From contig NZ_BMND01000030.1 of the NCBI RefSeq assembly GCF_014646275.1, positions 24,968 to 88,967 of the forward strand: 64,000 nt of DNA. The letters are read 5' to 3'. The position numbers and the translations under genes were made by a program. The notes beneath the pieces are model-generated. The model was given only the letters and a program-made list of their open reading frames with translations, did no database searches and was not told where the DNA came from. Each line of letters opens with the position of its first letter. Positions within the stretch are counted from its first letter, which is position 1. This document shows positions 40,105-48,807 of the stretch, piece after piece. The stretch is from Streptomyces kronopolitis (GTDB lineage: Bacteria; Actinomycetota; Actinomycetes; Streptomycetales; Streptomycetaceae).

Positions 40105-41792
40105 GTCCCGTGGCAAGTGTCCACAGCCTGTGGACGGTGGCGGCCGGTGCGCCGGGCAAGATCCCGGCGCCGCACATCGAGTACGCCGAGCTGTCGCCGA
40201 CGCTGATCGTCCTCGGCGCGGCGGTGATCGGCATCCTGATCGAGGCGCTGGTCCCGCGCCGCCACCGCTACTACTCCCAGCTGCTGCTGTCGCTGGTGGC
40301 GCTGGCCGCCGCGTTCGCCGCGGTGATCGGCCTGGCGGCCGGCGGCTTCGGCTCGTCCAAGGCGCACATCGCCGCGATGGGCGCCGTCGCCGTCGACGGT
40401 CCCGCGCTGTTCCTCCAGGGCACGATCCTGCTGGTGTCGCTGATCGCCGTCTTCACCTTCGCCGAGCGCCGGCTCGAACCCGCGGCGCACGGCGAGGGCG
40501 CGTCCCCGGCCCGGACGAAGGGGCGAGCCTGGGGGCGCGTGGACTCCTTCGCCGCACAGCCCGCGGCCGTCCCCGGCAGCGCGGCCGAACAGGCCGCGGT
40601 CAAGGCCGGGTTCACCACCACCGAGGTCTTCCCGATCCTGCTCTTCGCGGTCGGCGGCATGCTGATCTTCCCGGCGGCCAGCGACCTGCTGACGCTCTTC
40701 ATCGCGCTGGAGGTCTTCTCCCTCCCGCTGTACCTGCTGTGTGCGCTGGCCCGCCGCCAGCGGCTGCTGTCGCAGGAGGCCGCGGTGAAGTACTTCCTCC
40801 TCGGCGCCTTCTCCTCGGCCTTCCTGCTGTTCGGCGTGGCTCTGCTCTACGGCTACGCGGGCACCGTCACCTACGCCGGGATCGCCGAGGTGGTCTCGGA
40901 CGGCGCCAAGCAGATCGATCCGGCGCTGGCCGGCACGATGGGCAATGACGCCCTGCTGCTGATCGGTGCGGCGCTGGTGCTGATGGGGCTGCTGTTCAAG
41001 GTCGGCGCTGTCCCGTTCCACATGTGGACCCCGGACGTCTACCAGGGCGCCCCGACCCCGGTCACCGGATTCATGGCGGCCGCCACCAAGGTCGCCGCCT
41101 TCGGCGCGCTGCTGCGCCTGCTGTACGTCGTCCTGCCGGGCCTGCGCTGGGACTGGCGGCCGGTGATGTGGGGCGTCGCGATCCTCACGATGCTGGGCGG
41201 GGCGATCGTCGCCATCACCCAGACCGACATCAAGCGGCTGCTGGCGTACTCCTCCATCGCGCATGCCGGCTTCCTCCTCGCCGGTGTCGTCGCCACCAGC
41301 GAGGACGGCGTCTCCTCGGTGCTCTTCTACCTCGGCGCCTACTCCTTCGTGACGCTCGGCGCCTTCGCCGTGGTCACCCTGGTGCGGGACGCCGGCGGGG
41401 AGGCCACCGCGCTGTCCAAGTGGGCCGGGCTCGGGCGGCGTTCACCGCTGGTGGCCGCGGTCTTCGCGGTGTTCCTGCTGGCCTTCGCGGGCATCCCGCT
41501 GACCTCCGGGTTCGCCGGAAAGTTCGCGGTCTTCAAGGCGGCGGCACAGAGCGGCGCGGGCTGGCTGGTGGTGGTCGGTGTGCTCTCCTCCGCCATCGCC
41601 GCGTTCTTCTACATCCGCGTCATCGTGCTGATGTTCTTCAACGAGCCGAAGGCGGACGGCCCGACGGTCGCGGTGCCCAGCCCGCTGACGACCACCGCCA
41701 TCGCCATCGGCGTGACCGCCACCCTGGTGCTCGGCCTGGCGCCGCAGTACTTCCTCGATCTGGCGGGGCAGGCCTCGGTCTTCGTGCGCTGA
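40101..41792 (+). CDS. nuoN: NADH-quinone oxidoreductase subunit N (antiporter-like)
   Basis: A 563-residue proton-pumping subunit, the last gene of the operon. Seen: LLTLFIALEVFSLPLYLLCA with the Glu, FKVGAVPFHMWTPDVYQGAP with the Lys, and DIKRLLAYSSIAHAGFLLAG. Between helices 3 and 4 it carries a 45-residue polar insertion (about residues 125-170). The GTG start overlaps nuoM by 4 nt. A 61-nt terminator structure lies 16 nt past the stop. Confidence 0.96.
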   Translation: MSPVASVHSLWTVAAGAPGKIPAPHIEYAELSPTLIVLGAAVIGILIEALVPRRHRYYSQLLLSLVALAAAFAAVIGLAAGGFGSSKAHIAAMGAVAVDGPALFLQGTILLVSLIAVFTFAERRLEPAAHGEGASPARTKGRAWGRVDSFAAQPAAVPGSAAEQAAVKAGFTTTEVFPILLFAVGGMLIFPAASDLLTLFIALEVFSLPLYLLCALARRQRLLSQEAAVKYFLLGAFSSAFLLFGVALLYGYAGTVTYAGIAEVVSDGAKQIDPALAGTMGNDALLLIGAALVLMGLLFKVGAVPFHMWTPDVYQGAPTPVTGFMAAATKVAAFGALLRLLYVVLPGLRWDWRPVMWGVAILTMLGGAIVAITQTDIKRLLAYSSIAHAGFLLAGVVATSEDGVSSVLFYLGAYSFVTLGAFAVVTLVRDAGGEATALSKWAGLGRRSPLVAAVFAVFLLAFAGIPLTSGFAGKFAVFKAAAQSGAGWLVVVGVLSSAIAAFFYIRVIVLMFFNEPKADGPTVAVPSPLTTTAIAIGVTATLVLGLAPQYFLDLAGQASVFVR

Positions 41793-41808
41793 GCGCGACG
41801 GCCCGGCG

Positions 41809-41869
41809 GCACGGCGACGGCCGCCGTCCGGAACCCTCGGGGGGCTCCGGGCGGCGGCCGTCGCCGTGC
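41809..41869. terminator. Terminator at the end of the nuo operon (bidirectional)
   Basis: GCACGGCGACGGCCGCC (41809-41825) pairs perfectly with GGCGGCCGTCGCCGTGC (41853-41869); an inner CCGGA/TCCGG extends the stem. It separates nuoN from the convergent lipoprotein gene. Confidence 0.88.
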
Positions 41870-41879
41870 GGCGCGCGGG

Positions 41880-42365
41880 TCAGCTCTTGGGCATCTGGCT
41901 CGGCAGCTGCGGCATGTCCGGGATCTTCACGCTGCCGTCCTCGGCCTTGGCGAACTTCTCGGTGGGGCCGTTCTTCCAGTCGACGGTCAGGCTCTTGCCG
42001 TCCGCGCCGGGCTTGAGGGTGCCCATGGTGCGGGTGGTGTCGCCGTCGGTGCACTTGAGGGCGGCCATCGCCACCCCGCCCATCTCCTGGACCTTGCCCA
42101 GGCAGGCGGCCTGGTGCCCGTTGCTGAAGGCGACGGTGCCCTGGCTGATCACGAGGACCAGCGGCTTCTTGGCCGAGCCGGACTTCCAGGCCCCCTCGAC
42201 CGCGCCGGAGCCCGCGGACTTGCCGGCGCTTCCCGGAGTCGACGGCGCATCCTGCGGCGCCTTGCTCGGCTTGCTGTCGCTGCCGGTGTCGCCGCTGCTT
42301 CCGCAGCCGCTGAGCAGCATCGCGGCGATGGCGGCCGCCCCGGCGATCTGCGCTGCCTTGCGCAC
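41880..42365 (-). CDS. Putative secreted lipoprotein
   Basis: A 161-residue lipoprotein. Residues 1-20 are a signal with the lipobox LLSGC (Cys21 would be lipidated), then a Ser/Pro/Gly-rich linker to residue 55 and a compact C-terminal domain (GAWKSGSAKKPLVLVISQGT ... CTDGDTTRTMGTLKPGADGK) with two Cys. The start GTG at 42363-42365 has AGGAG 6 nt upstream. The fold and function are not recognised. Convergent with nuoN; transcribed alone. Confidence 0.8.
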   Translation of the reverse strand: MRKAAQIAGAAAIAAMLLSGCGSSGDTGSDSKPSKAPQDAPSTPGSAGKSAGSGAVEGAWKSGSAKKPLVLVISQGTVAFSNGHQAACLGKVQEMGGVAMAALKCTDGDTTRTMGTLKPGADGKSLTVDWKNGPTEKFAKAEDGSVKIPDMPQLPSQMPKS

Positions 42366-42549
42366 GTGCGTCTCCTAGATCGTGGGTCAGGTGCCGTGAG
42401 GCTAACAGCGGCCCCGGCGGCCCTTCGAGCCGTGCGCACGATTGCGGCGGCGCCGGTACGGAGTTGGTGTGGGGCTGTGACGTAGGGGCGGACAGAAGGG
42501 GCGGAAGGGACAGGGGGGTGATGTCCGGTATGCGGCTCGCCGGAGCGGG

Positions 42550-43194
42550 TCAGCTCCCGTCCGCCGTCGACTTGTCCGCCCGTACCGCGCGTTCGACCGC
42601 CCGCGCCGTCCAGATCTCCTGCGCGAGGCGCTTCATCGCACGGCGTGCGGTGCGGTGGTCGCGGCCGGGCAGGACGGTGCGGTCCAGGCCGGCCGCGGAG
42701 ACCAGCGCGCCGAGCAGCCGGCCGCGGTGGTCAGGGAACCCCGCGGCGGCCGCGGCCACGAAGCGCTCCCGGGCCGGGCCGAGGAGGTCGACCGCTCCGG
42801 CCGGGAACCGCTCGTACGGGAAGAGGCCCAGCGCCCGCCGGGGCTCCCTGCGCAGTGCGCCGCGCTCCACTAGCCGCCGCAGGCACAGCTCCTGGAGCGG
42901 CCGGCCGGCATGCCGCACCCAGCGCTGCGCGGCGGCGCCCCGGCGCTGCTTGGCGGGCGTCGGCAGGGCCGCCAGCGCACCGTCCAGCACCGGATCGCCC
43001 GGCGGCAGCGGATTGACCACCGCGATCCGGCCGCCGCGCTCCTCGGCGACCCGCCCCGCCTGCTCCAGCTCGGCCAGCGCCGCGCCGGCCAGCCCCCACC
43101 GCAGATACCGGGCGTGGTGCAGGGGCCGGCCGCGGGCCGGGTCGTGGGCGAGCAGCAGCAGCTCCTCGGCGAGGGTGAGCGGCGGCGTGGTCAC
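42550..43194 (-). CDS. GPP34 (Golgi phosphoprotein 3-like) domain protein
   Basis: A 214-residue protein covering the whole GPP34 domain: LTLAEELLLLAHDPARGRPL at the start, ALAELEQAGRVAEERGGRIA, and the helical core with LQELCLRRLVERGALRRE. Eukaryotic relatives bind phosphoinositide at the Golgi; many paralogues of unknown role exist in Streptomyces. The GTG start overlaps the stop of the fumarylacetoacetase gene by 4 nt, so the two are translationally coupled, an odd pairing with no obvious biochemical link. Confidence 0.85.
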   Translation of the reverse strand: MTTPPLTLAEELLLLAHDPARGRPLHHARYLRWGLAGAALAELEQAGRVAEERGGRIAVVNPLPPGDPVLDGALAALPTPAKQRRGAAAQRWVRHAGRPLQELCLRRLVERGALRREPRRALGLFPYERFPAGAVDLLGPARERFVAAAAAGFPDHRGRLLGALVSAAGLDRTVLPGRDHRTARRAMKRLAQEIWTARAVERAVRADKSTADGS

Positions 43195-44393
43195 TTCGCG
43201 GGCAGGATGCGGCCGGTGACCTCGCCCAGCCCGATCCGGGACCCGTCGGGGCCGGGCGCCCAGGCGCTGAGGGTGACCTCGTCGCCGTCCTGGAGGTAGG
43301 GGCCCTTGCCGCGGGTGAGTTCGAGCAGGCAGCCGAGCTGGTCGGGGTCGGGCCCGGAGACCGTGCCGGAGGCGAACAGGTCGCCGGTGCGCAGCGAGGC
43401 GCCGTTGACCGTCATGTGGGCGAGCTGCTGGGCGGCCGTCCAGTACATGGCCGAGAAGGGCGGCCGGGAGACCGTCTCGCCGTTGATCCGCACCTCGATC
43501 CGCAGGTCGAGGCCGCCCGGCTCGGCCGCCGCGTCGTCGAGGTAGGGCAGCAGCGGGAAGTCCCGGGCGGGCGGCGGTGTCCGGGCCTCGTCCAGCGCGT
43601 CGAGCGGGGTGATCCAGGCGGAGACGGAGGTGGCGAAGGACTTGCCGAGGAACGGGCCGAGCGGCACGTACTCCCAGGCCTGGATGTCGCGGGCGGACCA
43701 GTCGTTGACCAGGCAGACGCCGAAGACGTGCTCGCGGAAGGCGTCGAGGCCGACCGGCTCGTGGAGCGTGGAGGGCGTGCCGACGACGAAGCCGACCTCG
43801 GCTTCGATGTCGAGCCGCAGGGACGGGCCGAAGGAGGGCAGCTCGTCCTCGGGGGCCTTGCGCTGGCCCTGCGGCCGGACGACCGGGGTGCCGGTGGCGA
43901 CGACGGTGCCCGCCCGGCCGTGGTAGCCGATCGGCAGGTGCTTCCAGTTGGGGGGCAGCGCCGCGCCGTTGGGGCGGAAGATCCGGCCGACGTTGGTGGC
44001 GTGGTGCTCGCTGGAGTAGAAGTCGACGTAGTCGGCGACCTCGAAGGGGAGGTGCAGGGTGACCTCGTCCAACGGGTGGAACAGCGGCGCCACTTCGCCG
44101 CGGTGCGCGGGGTCGGTCACCGCGCTGCGGACGGCCGCGCGGATCTGCTGCCAGACGGGCCGGCCGGCCGCGAGCAGCGGGTTGAGGGTCGGCGCCGCGA
44201 GGAGTTCGGCATGCGGACGGATGGCGGCGGGCAGGGCGCTCGGCAGCGCGCTCAGATCCAGCACCCGGTCGCCGTAGCGGACGCCGATCCGGCGCCGGTC
44301 GGGCGCGTCGGCGGTGCTGAAGACGCCGTACGGGAGGTTGTGCGGGCCGAAGGGATCGCCTTCCGCCAGGTCGAACGGGCTCTGCTCGGGCAT
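43191..44393 (-). CDS. fahA: Fumarylacetoacetase
   Basis: A 400-residue hydrolase that splits fumarylacetoacetate to fumarate and acetoacetate, the last step of tyrosine/homogentisate breakdown. Seen: the N-terminal SH3-like domain (LPYGVFSTADAPDRRRIGVR), YVDFYSSEHHATNVGRIFRP with the catalytic His, metal ligands in LDIEAEVGFVVG and CLVNDWSARDIQAWEYVPLG, and the C-terminal SGPDPDQLGCLLELTRGKGP. The ATG at 44391-44393 has GAGGAGC upstream; the frame runs on 150 nt without family sequence. No other homogentisate gene is nearby. Confidence 0.94.
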   Translation of the reverse strand: MPEQSPFDLAEGDPFGPHNLPYGVFSTADAPDRRRIGVRYGDRVLDLSALPSALPAAIRPHAELLAAPTLNPLLAAGRPVWQQIRAAVRSAVTDPAHRGEVAPLFHPLDEVTLHLPFEVADYVDFYSSEHHATNVGRIFRPNGAALPPNWKHLPIGYHGRAGTVVATGTPVVRPQGQRKAPEDELPSFGPSLRLDIEAEVGFVVGTPSTLHEPVGLDAFREHVFGVCLVNDWSARDIQAWEYVPLGPFLGKSFATSVSAWITPLDALDEARTPPPARDFPLLPYLDDAAAEPGGLDLRIEVRINGETVSRPPFSAMYWTAAQQLAHMTVNGASLRTGDLFASGTVSGPDPDQLGCLLELTRGKGPYLQDGDEVTLSAWAPGPDGSRIGLGEVTGRILPAK

Positions 44394-44589
44394 GGACAGC
44401 TCCTCGCGTTCGTCGTCGCCGGTGGGCGGCCGGGCCCGGTGGCCCGCGGACCGTGGGGCCCGTTGATCAGAGTACGGCCGGGCGCCGGCCGCCGGGGCGG
44501 TTGGGGCGCGACGGCGCAGATGCGTAGGAAGAGCGGGGCTCATCGCGCCGTTCGTCGCGCCCCGCGCCTCGGCAATGTCCGGAAAAGCC

Positions 44590-44619
44590 TTGCTGCACTG
44601 CGCAATTCGGGCCTAGCTT
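44590..44619 (+). promoter_or_regulatory. Housekeeping-type promoter of the ATP-grasp operon
   Basis: TTGCTG (44590-44595), an 18-nt spacer and TAGCTT (44614-44619) form a good vegetative promoter. Transcription would begin near 44626, about 23 nt before the first candidate start codon. Confidence 0.55.
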
Positions 44620-44666
44620 CCTTTCCTGGCACGGGCCGGGGAGGGACCGTGCCGTTGGGGGGACAC

Positions 44667-45947
44667 GTGGTTCGCAGTGGCGCACGGCTCGCGGTCGACC
44701 GGAGCGTTCCGGGGCTGATCGTGAAGATCGGCTCCTACCCCCTGCACCACGGCGGTGTGGGGGCGATCCGCACGCTGGGGCGGCTCGGGGTGCCCATGTA
44801 CGCCGTCACGGAGGACCGCTGGACGCCCGCGGCCGCCTCCCGCTACCTCCGCGGCCGCTTCGTGTGGCCCACCACCGGGCGCGAGGATCCGGAGCGCCTG
44901 GTCGCGGGGCTGCTGCGGATCGGGCGGCGGATCGGCCGGCCGACGCTGCTGATCCCCACCGACGAAGAGGCGGCGGTGCTGACGGCCGAGCACGCCGAGG
45001 CGCTCGCCGGGTCGTTCCTCTTCCCCCGCCCCGCCCCCGGCCTGCCCCGGCGGCTGGCCAGCAAGCAGGGGCTGCACGAGCTGTGCACCGCCCACGGGGT
45101 GCCCTCGCCGGCCGCCGTCTTCCCCGGCTCGTACGCGGACATCGAGGCGTACGCGGGGCGGGCGCGCTTCCCGGTGGTGGCCAAGAACCGCGAGGCGTTC
45201 GTGCGCCGCGCGCGGCCCGCCGTCACGGGCACGACCCGGATCGCCGGGCCGCAGCAGCTGCTGGACCTGGCGCGCGACTGGGGCCCGCGCCCCGGGGTGA
45301 TCCTCCAGGAGTACCTGCCGCGGGAGCACGCCGAGGACTGGGTCGTGCACGGCTGCTTCGCCGCGGACGGTGCGCCGCTGGCGCTGTTCACCGGCGTCAA
45401 GGTGCGCTCCTGGCCGCCGCACGCCGGCATGACGGCCTGCGCCCATGTCGCCGACAACCCCGAACTCGCCAAGATGAGCGCCCGGTTCATCCGCCGCATC
45501 GGCTTCACCGGCATCGCCGACCTGGACTGGCGCTTCGACCGCCGCGACGGCCGCTACAAGCTGCTGGACTTCAACCCGCGGATGGGTGCGCAGTTCCGGC
45601 TCTTCGAGAACACCGCGGGGGTGGACGTGGTCCGCGCCCAGCATCTGGCGCTCACCGGGCGCACCGTCCCCGAGGGCGCCCAGCGCACCGGGCACCGCTT
45701 CGTCGTCGAGAACGTCGATCTGCCCGCGCGCTGGGCGTACCGGCGCAGCGGACGCCGCCCCCCGCACGTCCCGGCGCCGGCCGCCGGCACCGAGCTCGCG
45801 TGGTTCGCCGGCGATGACCCGCTGCCGTTCCTGACGATGCTCGCGCGCTCCGCCGGGCCGGGCGCCAGACATCTGATGCAGCTGCGGCGGGCGGGCCGCC
45901 GGGCGGGTGCCCAGGCACCGATCGAGCAAGGGGAGGGACCGAATTGA
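44667..45947 (+). CDS. ATP-grasp ligase of unknown product
   Basis: A 426-residue ATP-grasp protein of the carboxylate-amine ligase type. The pre-ATP-grasp domain starts GLIVKIGSYPLHHGGVGAIR. The ATP-grasp body has ASKQGLHELCTAHGVPSPAA, the Lys-bearing strand FPVVAKNREAF, the hinge GVILQEYLPRE, and the Mg site LDWRFDRRDGRYKLLDFNPRMG (Asp, then Glu/Asn of the DFNPR motif). Such enzymes join a carboxylate to an amine through an acyl-phosphate. Start GTG 44667 has GGGGGGA before it; GTG 44649, with GGGGAGGG, is an equally good alternative adding six residues. Translationally coupled to the flavoprotein at 45944, so both probably act on one small molecule. Confidence 0.8.
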   Translation: MVRSGARLAVDRSVPGLIVKIGSYPLHHGGVGAIRTLGRLGVPMYAVTEDRWTPAAASRYLRGRFVWPTTGREDPERLVAGLLRIGRRIGRPTLLIPTDEEAAVLTAEHAEALAGSFLFPRPAPGLPRRLASKQGLHELCTAHGVPSPAAVFPGSYADIEAYAGRARFPVVAKNREAFVRRARPAVTGTTRIAGPQQLLDLARDWGPRPGVILQEYLPREHAEDWVVHGCFAADGAPLALFTGVKVRSWPPHAGMTACAHVADNPELAKMSARFIRRIGFTGIADLDWRFDRRDGRYKLLDFNPRMGAQFRLFENTAGVDVVRAQHLALTGRTVPEGAQRTGHRFVVENVDLPARWAYRRSGRRPPHVPAPAAGTELAWFAGDDPLPFLTMLARSAGPGARHLMQLRRAGRRAGAQAPIEQGEGPN

Positions 45948-47146
45948 GCACTCCGGTAGCGGTGATCGGGGCCGGGCCGTACGGGCTGTCGACGGCCGCG
46001 CATTTACGGGCGCGCGGCCTGCCGGTGCGGGTCTTCGGGCAGCCGATGGTGAGCTGGCGGGAGCAGATGCCCGCGGGCATGCTGCTCAAGTCGACGCCGG
46101 AGGCGTCGAGCATCGACGCCCCGCAGCCCGGGCACGCCCTCGCGGACTTCTGCGCGGCGACGGGGGAGGGGCCGTTCGCGTCGGACTGGGACCTGGTCCC
46201 CGTCGAGGCCTTCGTCCGGTACGGGCGGTGGGTGCAGCGGCAGCTGGTCCCCGATCTGGAGCAGGTCCGGGTGGTCTCGGTCGACCGGCGGGCCGACGGC
46301 TTCGAGCTGAAACTCGACAGCGGGGAGCAGGTCGGGGCGCGGGCGGTGGTCGTCGCCACGGGGCTGAGCGGGCTGGCGCACCTGCCGCCGGAGCTGGCCG
46401 CCGCGATCCCCGACGGCCCGTCCGCCACCGGAGCGGTCTCGCACAGCTCGCAGCACCACGACCTGTCCGCGCTGGCCGGCCGGTCGGTGGTCGTGATCGG
46501 CGCCGGGCAGTCGGCGCTGGAGAGCGCGGTGCTGCTGGCCGAGGCGGGGGCGGAGTCGGTGCGGGTGGTGGCGCGTGGTCCGGCCGCGGTGGGCTTCGGG
46601 GTGCCGCCGGACCGGCAGCCCCGCCTGCGGCCCTCCTCGCCGTTCGGCAACGCCTGGTCGCTGCACGCGCTGTCGTACCACGCCGGCGGCTTCCGCCGGC
46701 TGCCGGTGCCCGCCCGGCGCTATCTGGTGCGCCGGGTGCTCGGCCCGCTGGGGGCGTGGTGGCTGCGGGACCGCTTCGCCGGCCGGGTGCAGGTGACGCA
46801 GGGGCGGCGGATCGTGCGGGCCACGGTCCGCGAGGGGCGCCCCGTGCTGGCGCTGCGCGGCGCCGACGGGCAGGGCGGGGAGCTGGCCGCCGATCATGTG
46901 CTGGCCGCGACCGGCTACCGGATGGACCTGGCGGCGCTGGACTTCCTGGGCCAGGGGCTGCGCACCGAGGTCGTGACGCGGGCCGGCGGACCGCTGCTGG
47001 ACGCCGGATTCCGCTCGTCGGTTCCGGGGCTGTACTTCACGGGGCTGCCGGCGGCCGCCTCGTTCGGGCCGGTGATGCGCTTCGTGTGCGGCACGGAATT
47101 CGCCTCCCCGCGGCTGGCACGGGCCCTGGCACGGGCGTACGGGTGA
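45944..47146 (+). CDS. FAD/NADPH-dependent monooxygenase-like flavoprotein
   Basis: A 400-residue two-dinucleotide-domain oxidoreductase. The FAD motif is VAVIGAGPYGLSTAAHLRAR (residues 5-24), followed by MVSWREQMPAGMLLKSTPEA. The second motif VVVIGAGQSALESAVLLAEA (about 176-195) would bind NADPH. LAATGYRMDLAALDFL is the late ATGY motif of class B and N-hydroxylating monooxygenases. The rare TTG start at 45944 overlaps the ATP-grasp stop by 4 nt and has GGGGAGGG 6 nt upstream. N-hydroxylation or C-oxygenation of the ligase substrate or product is possible. Not matched to a known pathway. Confidence 0.82.
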   Translation: MSTPVAVIGAGPYGLSTAAHLRARGLPVRVFGQPMVSWREQMPAGMLLKSTPEASSIDAPQPGHALADFCAATGEGPFASDWDLVPVEAFVRYGRWVQRQLVPDLEQVRVVSVDRRADGFELKLDSGEQVGARAVVVATGLSGLAHLPPELAAAIPDGPSATGAVSHSSQHHDLSALAGRSVVVIGAGQSALESAVLLAEAGAESVRVVARGPAAVGFGVPPDRQPRLRPSSPFGNAWSLHALSYHAGGFRRLPVPARRYLVRRVLGPLGAWWLRDRFAGRVQVTQGRRIVRATVREGRPVLALRGADGQGGELAADHVLAATGYRMDLAALDFLGQGLRTEVVTRAGGPLLDAGFRSSVPGLYFTGLPAAASFGPVMRFVCGTEFASPRLARALARAYG

Positions 47147-47152
47147 GCGGCG

Positions 47153-47180
47153 GGCCCCGGGCGGACGGCGGCCCGGGGCC
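47153..47180. terminator. Terminator after the flavoprotein gene
   Basis: GGCCCCGGG (47153-47161) and CCCGGGGCC (47172-47180) form a perfect 9-bp stem over a 10-nt loop, 7 nt past the stop codon. Confidence 0.7.
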
Positions 47181-47509
47181 TCGGCGGCGAGGGCGGCGGT
47201 GAGGGGCCGTCGGCTGCCTCGGGATGGCCGAAAACGGCATGCCGCCCGCCGGTATTCGGCTCTCCCGCCACCGCGGTGACGACCGCGGCCCGGGACCGCG
47301 CGCGGTCCCCGCCGGCCCCCGCGCTCCCGCCCCGCGCGCACGTCAACAGGCGGGGCCCCACGCACCTGCCAGGGGGGTGCGGTGCTTCCCGGGCGGTTCG
47401 GGGGGCGGGCGCTCACGGTGATCGAACTGCGACCGGATACGCTGGCCAATGGTGGAGACAGCGACAGATCGACATTCAGTTTGATCGTCAGCAGACAGGA
47501 GTACCCCTC
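47181..47509. other. Promoter and leader region of the polyprenyl synthase
   Basis: About 330 bp without a gene. It contains several short GC dyads (for example GCGGTCCC/CGGGACCGC near 47285-47315) and a -10-like TACGCT (47438-47443), some 66 nt before the start codon. No matching -35 is obvious. Confidence 0.45.
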
Positions 47510-48523
47510 GTGACCGTCGTCGGGCCCTTCGGGCTGAGCGTGCGGGACCAGGCTCTTGAGGCCGATGTCCAGGCCGGGTTGGCGGCTGTCGAGGAGGGCC
47601 TGCTGGAGGCCACCAAGAGCGACGTGCCGTTCATCACCGGATCCGCGCAGCACCTCGTGCGCGCGGGCGGCAAGCGGTTCCGGCCGCTGCTGGTGATGCT
47701 GGCCGCGCAATTCGGTGACCCCCACAGCCCCGGCGTGGTGCCCTCCGCGGTCGTGGTGGAGCTGACGCACCTGGCGACGCTCTACCACGACGACGTGATG
47801 GACGAGGCGGACGTGCGCCGCGGCGTGGCCAGCGCCAACGCCCGCTGGGGCAACTCCGTCGCGGTGCTGACCGGCGACTTCCTGTTCGCCCGCGCCTCGC
47901 ACATCCTCGCCGACCTCGGACCGGACGCGGTCCGGATCCAGGCCGAGGCGTTCGAGCGCCTGGTGACCGGCCAGATCCTGGAGACCGCCGGACCGCGCGA
48001 CGGCCGCGACCCCATCGACCACTACCTCGACGTCCTCGCGGGCAAGACCGGCTCGCTGGTCGCGGTCGCGATGCGCTTCGGCGCGATGATGTCGGGCGCC
48101 GACGAGTCGACCGTCAACATCCTCACCCAGTACGGCGAGCGGCTGGGCACCGCCTTCCAGTTGGCCGACGACGTCCTGGACATCGCCAGCGACTCCCACG
48201 AATCGGGCAAGACGCCCGGCACGGACCTGCGCGAGGGCATCCCGACGCTGCCCGTACTGCGCCTGCGGGCACGGGCCGAGAGCAGCTCCGGCACGGCCGA
48301 GGACCGCGCGCTGGCCGAGCTGCTGGCCGGCGACCTCACCGACGACGCCCGGCACGCGGAGGCGCTGGCCGGGCTGCGCGCCCACCCGGCGCTCGAAGAG
48401 GCCCGGCGGGACACCGTCCGCCACGCCGAGGAGGCGCGCGCCTCGCTGGCGCCGCTGCCGGCCTGCACGGCCAAGGCGGCCCTCGAAGGCCTCTGCGACG
48501 CGGTCGTGCACCGGGCGGGCTGA
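47510..48523 (+). CDS. Long-chain polyprenyl diphosphate synthase
   Basis: A 337-residue trans-prenyltransferase that extends an allylic diphosphate with isopentenyl units. Seen: GGKRFRPLLVMLAAQFG, the first Asp-rich motif HDDVMDEADVRR, the second Asp-rich motif LADDVLDIASD, and KTGSLVAVAMRFGA. Residues before the first Asp motif (LATLY) are small to medium, consistent with a long product. It is a good candidate to make the C40-C45 chain for the MqnP reaction. The GTG start at 47510 has AGGAG 8 nt upstream; the frame extends upstream without family sequence. Product length cannot be fixed from sequence. Confidence 0.9.
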   Translation: MTVVGPFGLSVRDQALEADVQAGLAAVEEGLLEATKSDVPFITGSAQHLVRAGGKRFRPLLVMLAAQFGDPHSPGVVPSAVVVELTHLATLYHDDVMDEADVRRGVASANARWGNSVAVLTGDFLFARASHILADLGPDAVRIQAEAFERLVTGQILETAGPRDGRDPIDHYLDVLAGKTGSLVAVAMRFGAMMSGADESTVNILTQYGERLGTAFQLADDVLDIASDSHESGKTPGTDLREGIPTLPVLRLRARAESSSGTAEDRALAELLAGDLTDDARHAEALAGLRAHPALEEARRDTVRHAEEARASLAPLPACTAKAALEGLCDAVVHRAG

Positions 48524-48807
48524 GCCCGTCCCCGAGGCTGCCCCGAGGCCCGTTCCCGCGGCCGTCCCCGAGGCCCGTTCCGCCGTCCCCTAGGGAGCTA
48601 TCAGACTCCCGGCGTACGGAGTTCCCGCGTGAGGTGACCGCGTGTCATACCTCAGCAGTACGACAAGTTGCTCCCGCGGGCTGACGTATGGCGCCAGGGG
48701 ATTTGGTGAGATGGAAACCATCAAGGCGCGGCGGACGGGCCACAATGAGCCCAGGGGTGGACGAGTGGACAGCGCAACAGCCGCCGCAGACGACGGAGGT
48801 AGGGCAG

